A DNA stretch of 64,000 bases, taken from the NCBI GenBank assembly GCA_029251165.1, contig JAQXDW010000140.1:62001-126000 (forward strand), read 5' to 3'. The translations under genes were made by a program, and so were the position numbers. Origin of the DNA: Myxococcota bacterium. Its GTDB lineage: Bacteria; Myxococcota_A; UBA796. Every line of letters starts with the position of its first letter. The stretch's first letter is position 1. Below the pieces are notes generated by a model that was given only the letters and a program-made list of their open reading frames with translations, ran no database searches and was not told the origin of the DNA. Positions 49,761 through 57,843 of this stretch are shown here, piece by piece.

Positions 49761-52559
49761 CTACCACCCCCCGCCGCCACCTGAGGAGCGCCCACCGCTG
49801 CCAAAGCTTCCGCCGCCACCCGAGGAGCGCGGAGAAGAGGGCGTCGAGGTGCGACGTCGGGTGCTCTGGAAGGTGCTCCCAGATGCGGAGCTCTTCCAGG
49901 CCGTGTGGCTGCTCCGGGCCGCGGTCTGACGGGATTGCGCAGCGGCCTGACGGGTCCGCTCTGCAGCCTCTCGCTGCCACCGCTGATCGTCTTCATGGGC
50001 ACGACGGGCCGTGCGCACCCGGCTCGACCATGCCTCCTCCACGACATTGAGCTGGCGACACAGATCGGAGAAGTCTTGAGGACCGCTGAGGCTCGGAGCG
50101 CGGAAGGCCGGCAGGCCAGCGGCACTCCCCCCATACTTTTGCACCTTCTCGACGGCCGAGGCTCGTCGGGCCGCCATGCTCTCGAGCCGACGCAGGTACT
50201 CCCGGCGCTCGTCCTCCAGGCGGCGGAGGAGATCCCGGGCCTGGTGGGCCTCCTCGGAGGCCTGACCAGCGAGCCCCTGGAGCGCAGCGAGGGTGCGGTG
50301 GGCATCGAGGGTCCGCCCCTCTCCGCGCAGCGATGACACACGATGCTGCAGGGCCTGAGCAGAGGACAGCGTAGCCTCCCCGGCTTTGATTCTGCCGAGG
50401 CCGATCTGAGCACGAGAGAACTGCCCGGTGGCTGCGCTCAGATCGCTCCGGGCCTGGACCAAGACGGCCGAGGCGGCATCGAGCTGCTGTTCAGCGCATG
50501 CTGCGACCTCCTCAATCCCTGCAATTGCGCTTCGGATCTCCGCAGCCTGCTTGTGACAGGTCAGCCACGCCTGGCGCGTCTCCTCCGCCTTCTCGATGAC
50601 CGGCCCCAGAAGATGGGTGACCGCGCCCTCCGCAACCAGACCGTGCATGATGTCCTCCATGCCGCGCGCCCGAGAGAAGGTGTGCGCAGGATTGTCGCCG
50701 GGCTTGAGGACGCAGAGCGGGTGCATCGGTGGAATCTCCAGTCGTGCAGCGGCCAGTGCACTGAGGGCCGCCTCCAGCCCCTCGACCCGTACCGCGCCGG
50801 CAGCCTCGACCGCCCGGTGCGCCTCCAGCGCCTCCAGGTAGGCCAGCGGATCGTGCTGGCGGATGTCGTCGAGGCGGTCATAGAGCGTCTGATCGGCGTC
50901 GTCGTCACCAAACAGCGGGTGATCCGAGACCCAGAGTGCAGAGACCTGCAAGGCACTGAGCCGAGAGAGCAGCGCGTCGAGCGCATGATGTGGAAGCTGA
51001 GCACGGGCGCTCTGGAAGCGGCTCTCGCATGCCATCAGCAGGACGCTTCGTCGCTCAACGACCGCAGCAAACCGATCCTGGAGCTGCGACATAAACACGC
51101 CACCATCGATCGCGAGCAGCCGGGTCTCTCCGCCGAACAGGTCGTCATGGGTCAGCTCTCCGGTGTCGTAAGAGAACGTCTCCGTCAGCGCATCCGTGGC
51201 GGACCGGATGGGGGCGACGGCCAGCGGACCAGAACGCGCAACCAGCGCATCGACGGCGTCGAGGTGACTCTCCAGCGCCCGGATGCCGGCATAGATGTCG
51301 TCCAGCTCTGCCGAGACGGCGCGGCACTCCTCACCGGTTCGGCCATCGGTGTCCTGGAGGGCGGCAATGGTCTCTCGGTTGTCAAGCTCCAGGTTCATGT
51401 ACCGAGCTGCGGCATTGTCCAGTCCCGTCGCGATCCGATCACGCTTGGCTTCGTACTCCGCCCGCGCCAGCTTCAGCCGGCGACGCCGGGCACCGATGCC
51501 GATAATTCCGGCGAACAGCACCCCGCCGCCGATCGTCAGTGCACCAAGCTGCGCCTGGAGCGTTCGCTGCTCGGCCTCTCGGCGGGCAACAGCCCGGTCG
51601 GCGAGGTCGCCGTTCACGGACCGGGCGCGCAGAGCGAGGTCGGTGATGACGTCCAGATCGCCACGGCTGAGGGCCACATCGGCAGCGGTCATCAAGGCAT
51701 CAAGCTCTCCCGGCTCAGCAAGCACGCTGCGCTCTCGGATGCGAATCAGCTCCAGCTCCAGCCCGCGTGCGGCGCCCTCCCGCTGGGCAATCCGAGCGGC
51801 GAGCGTCTCGCTGTTCAGGCGCATCTCCTCAGCCATGCGAACCATCTCGTCGGTGTTCCGCCGCCTCAAGGCTTCCTCAGCCGCGGTCACCTGGTGGGCG
51901 TACCGTGCCCCCTCAAGCTCGCTTGCCTCCTCCAGCAGCACCGTCCGGTATGCAGCGGCCTCGCGGAGGTTGAGGACAGCCCGTCCAGCGAGGACCTCGG
52001 GATCGGTGCGCTCCCAGAGCATGTCGTCGACCGAGTCGATCACTGCCAGGATGCCGCCCGTGGGATCCTGCGGTGTGGTCGAGACGGCATCGAGGAAGCG
52101 ACTGGTGAAGGGCTCGTGGTCACGGCTTGGCAAGAAGCCTGCGGGACCGTTGATAAAGGTCGAGCCGGTGTTGAGGAAGAACTTGCAGACCGTGTTCGGC
52201 TGGCGCAGCGACGGAGGCTTGTCGCAGTCATCTCCCCAGGCAACGGAGAAGACCGAGTACTCCGATAGATCCATTCCCTGCCCACCCCACCGCGACATCA
52301 GCGCATCGGTGGCCGCCTGGAGGCGGACCATTCCGTCGCCGCTTCCAGGCAGCGCTTCTCCCTGAATCAGCACCACGTAGAACGGATAGTGTCGCCTGGC
52401 GGTGTCCTCCTCAAGAGCCTCAATTCCCTTCGCGCTGACCCCATCCGGTCTCCAGGAGGCCGGCCAGGTGTAGACCATGCGATCGTCCTGAAAATTCAAG
52501 GGGATGCTTTTCGCCTGAGCAGTCATCAGCAACGCCAGCAGCATCTTCGTCTCCAACAT
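49761..52559 (-). CDS. Large membrane protein with TPM-like ends and coiled coils
   Basis: From ATG 52559 the protein has 932 residues. A signal peptide (MLLALLMTAQA) and an N-terminal extracytoplasmic domain (residues 15-200, with YPFYVVLIQGE) resemble TPM-type domains. Residues 210-335 and 650-830 are Ala/Glu/Arg-rich coiled coils. One membrane helix (LTIGGGVLFAGIIGIGARRRR) lies near residue 347. The C-terminus is Ser/Gly-rich, ending GGGGSFGSGG and SSGGGGGW, like the Gly-rich tails of TPM membrane proteins. Function is unknown; a sensing or repair role in the envelope is a guess. It is divergent from the 52607 gene with only 47 bases between them. Confidence 0.75.
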   Translation of the reverse strand: MLETKMLLALLMTAQAKSIPLNFQDDRMVYTWPASWRPDGVSAKGIEALEEDTARRHYPFYVVLIQGEALPGSGDGMVRLQAATDALMSRWGGQGMDLSEYSVFSVAWGDDCDKPPSLRQPNTVCKFFLNTGSTFINGPAGFLPSRDHEPFTSRFLDAVSTTPQDPTGGILAVIDSVDDMLWERTDPEVLAGRAVLNLREAAAYRTVLLEEASELEGARYAHQVTAAEEALRRRNTDEMVRMAEEMRLNSETLAARIAQREGAARGLELELIRIRERSVLAEPGELDALMTAADVALSRGDLDVITDLALRARSVNGDLADRAVARREAEQRTLQAQLGALTIGGGVLFAGIIGIGARRRRLKLARAEYEAKRDRIATGLDNAAARYMNLELDNRETIAALQDTDGRTGEECRAVSAELDDIYAGIRALESHLDAVDALVARSGPLAVAPIRSATDALTETFSYDTGELTHDDLFGGETRLLAIDGGVFMSQLQDRFAAVVERRSVLLMACESRFQSARAQLPHHALDALLSRLSALQVSALWVSDHPLFGDDDADQTLYDRLDDIRQHDPLAYLEALEAHRAVEAAGAVRVEGLEAALSALAAARLEIPPMHPLCVLKPGDNPAHTFSRARGMEDIMHGLVAEGAVTHLLGPVIEKAEETRQAWLTCHKQAAEIRSAIAGIEEVAACAEQQLDAASAVLVQARSDLSAATGQFSRAQIGLGRIKAGEATLSSAQALQHRVSSLRGEGRTLDAHRTLAALQGLAGQASEEAHQARDLLRRLEDERREYLRRLESMAARRASAVEKVQKYGGSAAGLPAFRAPSLSGPQDFSDLCRQLNVVEEAWSSRVRTARRAHEDDQRWQREAAERTRQAAAQSRQTAARSSHTAWKSSASGSTFQSTRRRTSTPSSPRSSGGGGSFGSGGRSSGGGGGW

Positions 52560-52606
52560 CGTGAGCCAATGCGCCAATAATACGCCCTCCGAATGGAGTT
52601 GCCGTC

Positions 52607-55378
52607 GTGCTTTCCCTGCTGCTGACCGTCCTGACCGCGCGCGCACAGTCTGCTGATGAGGCCTGGCGGACCGTCAAGACCGAACACTACCGGCTGCACT
52701 ACCCCGCCGACAGCGAGGAGTGGGCGCAACACACCGCACAGCGCCTGGAGGCCATCCGAGCCCTGGTCAGCCCAGAAGTCGGCTTTGAACCAACACAGAT
52801 TGTCGACATCGTGGTCATGGACCCCTACGCCCAGGCCAATGGCTTCGCGATACCGTTTCTCAACGGACCTCGGATGGGGATCTTCCCCACGGCGCCCGAG
52901 CCCTCCTCCGGCATCGGCCACTACCGATCCTGGTCTGAGGATCTGCTCGTTCACGAGGATGCCCACCTCGTCCACCTTCTCCGCCCCTCCCGCAACCCAG
53001 CGATGCAGATCTTCCTGGGCCTAATTGGTGGTGTGAGTCCAGTCTCTCTCAACAGCCCGGCGTGGGTGATCGAGGGCTATGCGACCGTGGTGGAGGGACG
53101 ACTGACGGGGCTGGGTCGGCCCAATTCAGACAGCCGGGCGGCGCTGCTGCGCGCCCTCGCCGCGCAGGGCCAGCTCCCGCCCTACGCAGGACTGGACGGC
53201 TCGGATCGCTGGTCGAGCCAGAGCTATCGCTACCTCATCGGCTCGGCATACCTGGAGTGGCTGGTCGACCGAAGCGGCAACGACGATGCCCTCCGCGCGC
53301 TCTGGGCGCGGATGACCGCCGCTGAGATTCGAACCTTTGAAGAAGCCTTTGTCGGTGTCTTTGGCGCCGATCCGGCCACCCTGTACGCACGGTTCACCGC
53401 TGAGCTAACCCACGATGCCCTCCAGCTGGAGGCCCACCGCCCCGCCGACGGAGGCACCCTCTTTCAAGACCTCGCTCGCTCGACTGGCGCGCCAGATGTC
53501 TCGCCCTCCGGTGCGCACGTCTCGACGATCCTCCGCCCCGCTGATGCACCGCCAGTGCTGGTTGTCTGGGGAACCGGTGAGGATGCAGAGGCCGCAGAGC
53601 GCTGGCAGAAAGGGCTGCCAGACCTGGAGAACGATCCCGAGGACGTCGCGCCGGTGCCCCCCGAGGTCCTGGCCCGAGAGCCCGTCTTCTCTCACACCCT
53701 CGGTGGAGGATCCCCATGGAGGCTCCGCTGGATCGATGATGACACGCTCCTGTTTACCGACTTCATGACCGATGGTGACGGCGATCGTCACCCAGAGCTG
53801 TTTACCTGGACCCTCTCCAGCGATCGCATCCAGCGCATCACCCGTGGCGGCCACGTCCGAGATGCCGATCCCCACGGCGGGCGGGCTGTCGCGCTTCGGA
53901 CCCGGCACGGGCTCTCCGAGCTCGTCTCTGTTGACCTGACCACCGGGGACACCGTCTCGCTCATCAGCGGCGGGCCGGCTGAGGTCTATGCCAGCCCGCG
54001 CGTCAGCCCCGATGGCCGTCAGGTGAGCTGGCTCCACAACCGCGACGGCTGGACGGTGGTGGTCTCCGATCTCGACGGGGACACCCTCACCGAGCCCGTC
54101 GAGGTTCCCCTGCCGCCGGGCCGCAGCCTCCTCTCAATAGACTGGCATCCTGACGGGAGCGCCCTCGTCGCTTCGCTGGGCTTTGCCGGGTTCATCGAGC
54201 TGTACACTCTGCCCCTCTCCGGGGTCGCCCGACAGCTCACCATCAGCGACAGCAGTGCTCTCGCACCAGCCTTCACTCCCGACGGTGAGGCGATCTTTTT
54301 CCTCAGTCCGGATGTGGCTGGTATGGACCTCCACCGGCTTGAGGTCGCCCGGTCCCGCGCGGAAGGCTGGGACGACGAGCAGCTCCGGCAGGCGCTCGCC
54401 CTCGGCTCCGCCGTCGCGCCACCCCCACCCCCTCCGTCGGCACCGCCGCTCGACGTCGCATCCGTCTCCTCCAGACGCTACGGCATCGGCCGACCGGAGA
54501 TTCGCCTGACCGCCGGAGGGGTCAGCGGTCCAAAGCAGCAGACCAGAGAGATCGGCCTGCGGGTCGGAGATGTCATCGGCCGACATGAGCTGGTCGCGTT
54601 CTACTCTGGGCGGACCGAGGCCCCTGGCGCTCGGGCGGCGCTCACATACCGAGGCCTGCCGATCCGCCTGAAGCTCGACGGTGCGCTCCTCGACATGTCC
54701 GAGCCGATCGCCGAGCTGTCGGCTGCCCGGCGTCACCACTGGCGCGATGGTGGGGTCGATGTCACAGCCGGAGCGTGGCTCCGCGACGGCGGCATCAGCG
54801 GCGGCGGGACCGTCGGGCTCGGGCAGCGCTGGTGGACCGGAGCGGCATGGTGGGGGGGAGAGCTGTCCGGCGAGGTCGCAGCGGGCAGCACCGGCCTCAT
54901 CACCACTGGCAGCGGAGTCGTCTCCGCTGGCTACAGCAAGGCCAGCCTCGGCGTGTCCGCGAGGCATGGCCGCGCAGCATCGACCCCGTTCGTGCTCGGT
55001 GGCCTTCCCGATCCGCTCCAGCCCGATCTGTCCGACCTCTCCTTTGCCTGGGCCTCTGGCCTCGCGCCCGGAACGGATGCCGGAACGGAGCTTCGCCACC
55101 TCCGCGGCGAGCTCGGCCTGTGGGACACACTCTACGTGTTTGGCGAGCGCTACGACCTCGTCAGCCACCACAGCCAGGTCGGCGTTGAGGCCCGCCTCTA
55201 CGTCTCGCCCCAGCCCCTCATACGACTCGTCGCGCTAGAGGCAAGCGCCGGCTTCTCCTGCCGCCTCACCGCTGACCCGCTCCTCCTTCCTCAGGCCTGC
55301 ACCAGCAGCGAGGACATCAGCGGCTGGCTCAGCATCCGGATGCGCCCCGGACGAACGGTCTACCTTCCGGATCGATAG
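52607..55378 (+). CDS. Secreted HExxH peptidase fused to TolB-like propeller and outer-membrane-like C-terminus
   Basis: The 923-residue protein starts at GTG 52607 with a short signal (LSLLLTVLTARAQS). Residues 15-260 form a gluzincin-like peptidase with LLVHEDAHLVHLL (HExxH) near residue 107 and a Glu in WVIEGYATVVEG about 35 residues on. Residues 280-600 are a TolB-type propeller (VRDADPHGGRAVAL, SPRVSPDGRQVSWL, LAPAFTPDGEAIFFL). After a Pro linker near residue 605 come about 280 residues of alternating, Gly-rich strands (LVAFYSGRTEAPG, VTAGAWLRDGGISGGG) that look like an outer-membrane beta-barrel. The domain order suggests a surface or periplasm-facing peptidase; its target is unknown. 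Confidence 0.82.
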   Translation: MLSLLLTVLTARAQSADEAWRTVKTEHYRLHYPADSEEWAQHTAQRLEAIRALVSPEVGFEPTQIVDIVVMDPYAQANGFAIPFLNGPRMGIFPTAPEPSSGIGHYRSWSEDLLVHEDAHLVHLLRPSRNPAMQIFLGLIGGVSPVSLNSPAWVIEGYATVVEGRLTGLGRPNSDSRAALLRALAAQGQLPPYAGLDGSDRWSSQSYRYLIGSAYLEWLVDRSGNDDALRALWARMTAAEIRTFEEAFVGVFGADPATLYARFTAELTHDALQLEAHRPADGGTLFQDLARSTGAPDVSPSGAHVSTILRPADAPPVLVVWGTGEDAEAAERWQKGLPDLENDPEDVAPVPPEVLAREPVFSHTLGGGSPWRLRWIDDDTLLFTDFMTDGDGDRHPELFTWTLSSDRIQRITRGGHVRDADPHGGRAVALRTRHGLSELVSVDLTTGDTVSLISGGPAEVYASPRVSPDGRQVSWLHNRDGWTVVVSDLDGDTLTEPVEVPLPPGRSLLSIDWHPDGSALVASLGFAGFIELYTLPLSGVARQLTISDSSALAPAFTPDGEAIFFLSPDVAGMDLHRLEVARSRAEGWDDEQLRQALALGSAVAPPPPPPSAPPLDVASVSSRRYGIGRPEIRLTAGGVSGPKQQTREIGLRVGDVIGRHELVAFYSGRTEAPGARAALTYRGLPIRLKLDGALLDMSEPIAELSAARRHHWRDGGVDVTAGAWLRDGGISGGGTVGLGQRWWTGAAWWGGELSGEVAAGSTGLITTGSGVVSAGYSKASLGVSARHGRAASTPFVLGGLPDPLQPDLSDLSFAWASGLAPGTDAGTELRHLRGELGLWDTLYVFGERYDLVSHHSQVGVEARLYVSPQPLIRLVALEASAGFSCRLTADPLLLPQACTSSEDISGWLSIRMRPGRTVYLPDR

Positions 55379-55899
55379 AGCCCACGGGCGAGCAGGAACG
55401 CCAGGGTCATCCCCGACAGATCACAGATCAAGTCGCCGAGGTCCATGGTTCGGTGCGGAGAGAAGTGCTGGAGCCCCTCCTCGATGCCCGCCAGGGTCGC
55501 AGGGACGGCGATACTCACCGGAATCCCGAAGACTCGGCGCTCCCGCAGCCACAGCTCCGCGAAGAAGGAGATCGCACCAAACAGCAGGAAGTGCATCACC
55601 TTGTCCATGTGCGGGAAGACCATGATGAACGCTGGGACCAGCTTGAGGTAGGCCAGCCAGGTGATGATGCTCACCACCGCGAGCTGTGGAAACAGCAGCC
55701 ACCGGAGGCGCTCCGAAGCGGAAGACGTGGGGGCTGTGAGACCCCAGAAAGCAGCGGCGAAGCCCCCACCGAGAAGGACACCAGAGAGCCCGGCTGCGGC
55801 GGCGGGCATCCCGAGGATGTGCAGGCCGAAGGAGGCTCCGAAGAAGGCGAGAAGGCCGAGGCTGGGAGTGAGCTGACGTCGTCGCGTGGCAGTGAGCAT
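55360..55899 (-). CDS. VanZ-like membrane protein
   Basis: The 179-residue protein has four to five helices. The family region reads PHMDKVMHFLLFGAISFFAE near residue 95, with IEEGLQHFSPHRTMDLGDLICDLSG following: the D-K-x-x-H-F and E-x-x-Q-x-F-x-x-x-R-x-x-x-x-x-D signatures of VanZ-like proteins. Function of the family is poorly known outside teicoplanin resistance, and resistance should not be inferred here. Its 3' end overlaps the convergent peptidase gene by 19 bases. Confidence 0.82.
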   Translation of the reverse strand: MLTATRRRQLTPSLGLLAFFGASFGLHILGMPAAAAGLSGVLLGGGFAAAFWGLTAPTSSASERLRWLLFPQLAVVSIITWLAYLKLVPAFIMVFPHMDKVMHFLLFGAISFFAELWLRERRVFGIPVSIAVPATLAGIEEGLQHFSPHRTMDLGDLICDLSGMTLAFLLARGLYRSGR

Positions 55900-56067
55900 G
55901 GAGAGACCTGTGGCTGAGGTGAGGCCCTGAGGCGTTTTGCAAGCGCGATGCCAGGAGTCCGGATACCGCGACAGACAGGACAGTTCACCAACGCCGCTGC
56001 GGCGCTGTCATGTCTTCACGGCGGCGACAAGGCACAGCGGCTCGAGTCTACCCAGCAGCCGTCTACT

Positions 56068-56077
56068 CTTGTTTACA
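56068..56077 (+). promoter_or_regulatory. CTTGTTTACA motif upstream of the CotH-like gene
   Basis: CTTGTTTACA ends 41 bases before the CotH-like ATG. TTGTTT could be a -35 box with GATAGC 17 bases on. The same ten bases precede the MopE-like lipoprotein gene at a similar distance (29510-29519, minus strand). Two sites alone cannot prove a shared regulator. Confidence 0.4.
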
Positions 56078-56118
56078 ACGAATCTACTGCCGATAGCTCA
56101 CAAGGGGACTACGATTTC

Positions 56119-57435
56119 ATGATGCGCCCCTCCGCTCTCTTGCTGCTGGCTGCCTGTGTCGATCCAGCCACACGCGCCACCGACACCGCGCCCCCCGACT
56201 CCCCCGCTGACACCTTCACGGACACGTCTCCCGACACGTCCTCCGACACCTCCGCTGATGCTGTCGAGTCCGTCCCCGGTGCAGACGAGCCCGCGCCAGG
56301 CCTCTGTGAGATCATCCTGGACTGCGACGGTCCGATCGAAGACGAGCCGAAGATCGGCTGCGATCTGACCGTCACCAGCCACACTGGCATCACGCAGTAC
56401 AGCGGCCGCGCTGGCGTCGATCTGCGCGGACGCTCCTCCTCCGTCTTCCCCAAGCCTCAGTACGCCGCAGAGCTGTGGAGCACCGACGGCCAGGACACCA
56501 GCGCCAACCTCATGGACATGGGCGGTGAGAGCGACTGGATCCTCAACGGCGCGCACATCGACCGTGCCCTGTTCCGAAACAAGCTCGCCTACGACAGCTT
56601 CCAAGCAGCTCAGCCCGACGGCTACGCCGCAGAGAGCGCCCACTGCACCATGACCCTCGACGGTGACTGGGTCGGCATCTACTTCCTCACCGAGCGCGTG
56701 AAGCGAGACGACGATCGCATCGACCTGGCCCCCGACGACAGCGGACAGACCTTCATCGTCAAGCTCGATGACGAGGATGGAGTGACCCCAAATACCGGCG
56801 GCACTGGCACCTGGCAGCTCGTCTACCCCCGCTCGGACGACATCAGTCCCGCCGCAGAGGCCACCGTCAATGCCGTGCTCATCGGCTGGCAGGGGGCCAT
56901 CGCCTACGATCCGGCCTCCCTCGCGGAGCACGTCGATCTGGAGAGCATGATCGACTTCATCCTCCTCCAAGAGATGACCCGCAACAACGACGCCTACTAC
57001 CTCTCCGTCCACCTCTCCCGCGCCCCTGGCGAGCGGCTGCGCTTCATCCCCTGGGACAGCGACCTCACCCTCGGTCAGCCCAGCTACAACGACAACGAGA
57101 ACCCCGCCGGATGGGTCGTCTATCGCCCGGCGTTTATCGCCAACATGGCCTCCGTTCCCGGCTTCAGCGATGCCCTTGAGGCACGCTGGCAGGTTCTTCG
57201 GGCTGGGGTCTGGTCCGACAAGGCGCTCGACACCCGCATGGACGCCTACCGGGAGATCATGGGCGAGACGGCCTACGAAAACTTCGAGGTCTGGCCGATT
57301 GCAGACATCGAGTTTGGCTGGAGCGGCGTGGACTACCTCTATGAAGTCAGCAGCTATGACGAAGAGTACGACCGGGTCCGCGCGTGGCTGCCGCAGCGGC
57401 TGGCGTGGATAGACGCCAACATCGGCAGCTGGTAG
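56119..57435 (+). CDS. CotH-kinase-like lipoprotein
   Basis: From ATG 56119 the protein has 438 residues, a lipobox LAAC (residue 14) and an Asp/Thr/Ser linker. The domain at 75-420 resembles CotH: GRSSSVFPKPQYAAELW near residue 105, NDAYYLSVHLSRAPG near residue 300 and FIPWDSDLTLG near residue 318, the W-D-x-D of the active site. CotH enzymes are atypical protein kinases; secreted bacterial homologues often sit on surface lipoproteins, with substrates mostly unknown. It has its own AT-rich promoter region. Confidence 0.85.
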   Translation: MMRPSALLLLAACVDPATRATDTAPPDSPADTFTDTSPDTSSDTSADAVESVPGADEPAPGLCEIILDCDGPIEDEPKIGCDLTVTSHTGITQYSGRAGVDLRGRSSSVFPKPQYAAELWSTDGQDTSANLMDMGGESDWILNGAHIDRALFRNKLAYDSFQAAQPDGYAAESAHCTMTLDGDWVGIYFLTERVKRDDDRIDLAPDDSGQTFIVKLDDEDGVTPNTGGTGTWQLVYPRSDDISPAAEATVNAVLIGWQGAIAYDPASLAEHVDLESMIDFILLQEMTRNNDAYYLSVHLSRAPGERLRFIPWDSDLTLGQPSYNDNENPAGWVVYRPAFIANMASVPGFSDALEARWQVLRAGVWSDKALDTRMDAYREIMGETAYENFEVWPIADIEFGWSGVDYLYEVSSYDEEYDRVRAWLPQRLAWIDANIGSW

Positions 57436-57554
57436 CCCAGCCCCGCGCGCACCACGTCCAGGGGCACCCAGGCGAGCTGCGCACATGCAGCGTCGGTGCA
57501 TGCCCAGGCGCTGCCGACCAACACCTGCCGCTGGGCGAGGCCCGTCGGACTCAT
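57354..57554 (-). CDS. Possible small protein overlapping the CotH-like gene
   Basis: A 66-residue ORF whose ATG overlaps the stop of the upstream small exported-protein gene as ATGA, and whose last 27 codons are antisense to the CotH-like gene. The first 45 residues (for example SAWACTDAACAQLAWVPLD) look protein-like, while the rest reads like a shadow frame. It may be a real coupled gene or chance. Confidence 0.3.
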   Translation of the reverse strand: MSPTGLAQRQVLVGSAWACTDAACAQLAWVPLDVVRAGLGYQLPMLASIHASRCGSHARTRSYSSS

Positions 57555-57787
57555 CGTCGGGCTTCTTCTTCCGCCAGTCGGGTGTCGATGAGCGTGCTGA
57601 GCTGCTCGACGGAGGCTTCCTGGGTCGTGATGCGCGGCATGAAGATGACGACCTCGGGCACCTGAACCGCTCCGATGACGCGGAAGGTCTCGACCGTGAT
57701 GACTTCCTGCGCACCCTCGGTGGCGACCGGTGCTGTCGGAGCGGGCTCCTCAGCCTGCGCAGAGAGCGCGAGCAGCAGCGTGAGCAT
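57551..57787 (-). CDS. Small exported protein of unknown function
   Basis: ATG 57787 is preceded by AGGAGA at six bases, which decides the start against GTG 57823 and ATG 57805. The 78-residue protein has a very short signal peptide (MLTLLLALSAQA), then an acidic linker and a conserved-looking hydrophobic stretch (ETFRVIGAVQVPEVVIFMPR) and an acidic helix. I recognise no family. It is 56 bases downstream of the retropepsin-like gene. Confidence 0.6.
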   Translation of the reverse strand: MLTLLLALSAQAEEPAPTAPVATEGAQEVITVETFRVIGAVQVPEVVIFMPRITTQEASVEQLSTLIDTRLAEEEARR

Positions 57788-57843
57788 GGTGGTTCTCCTG
57801 TGCATGGACATCGGATCAGACACCGTCGAGGTTCAGATGTTCC

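Noticed and set aside
55360..55899. Glycopeptide-resistance gene vanZ
   Set aside because: Only the broad VanZ-like membrane family is supported; no other van genes are present.
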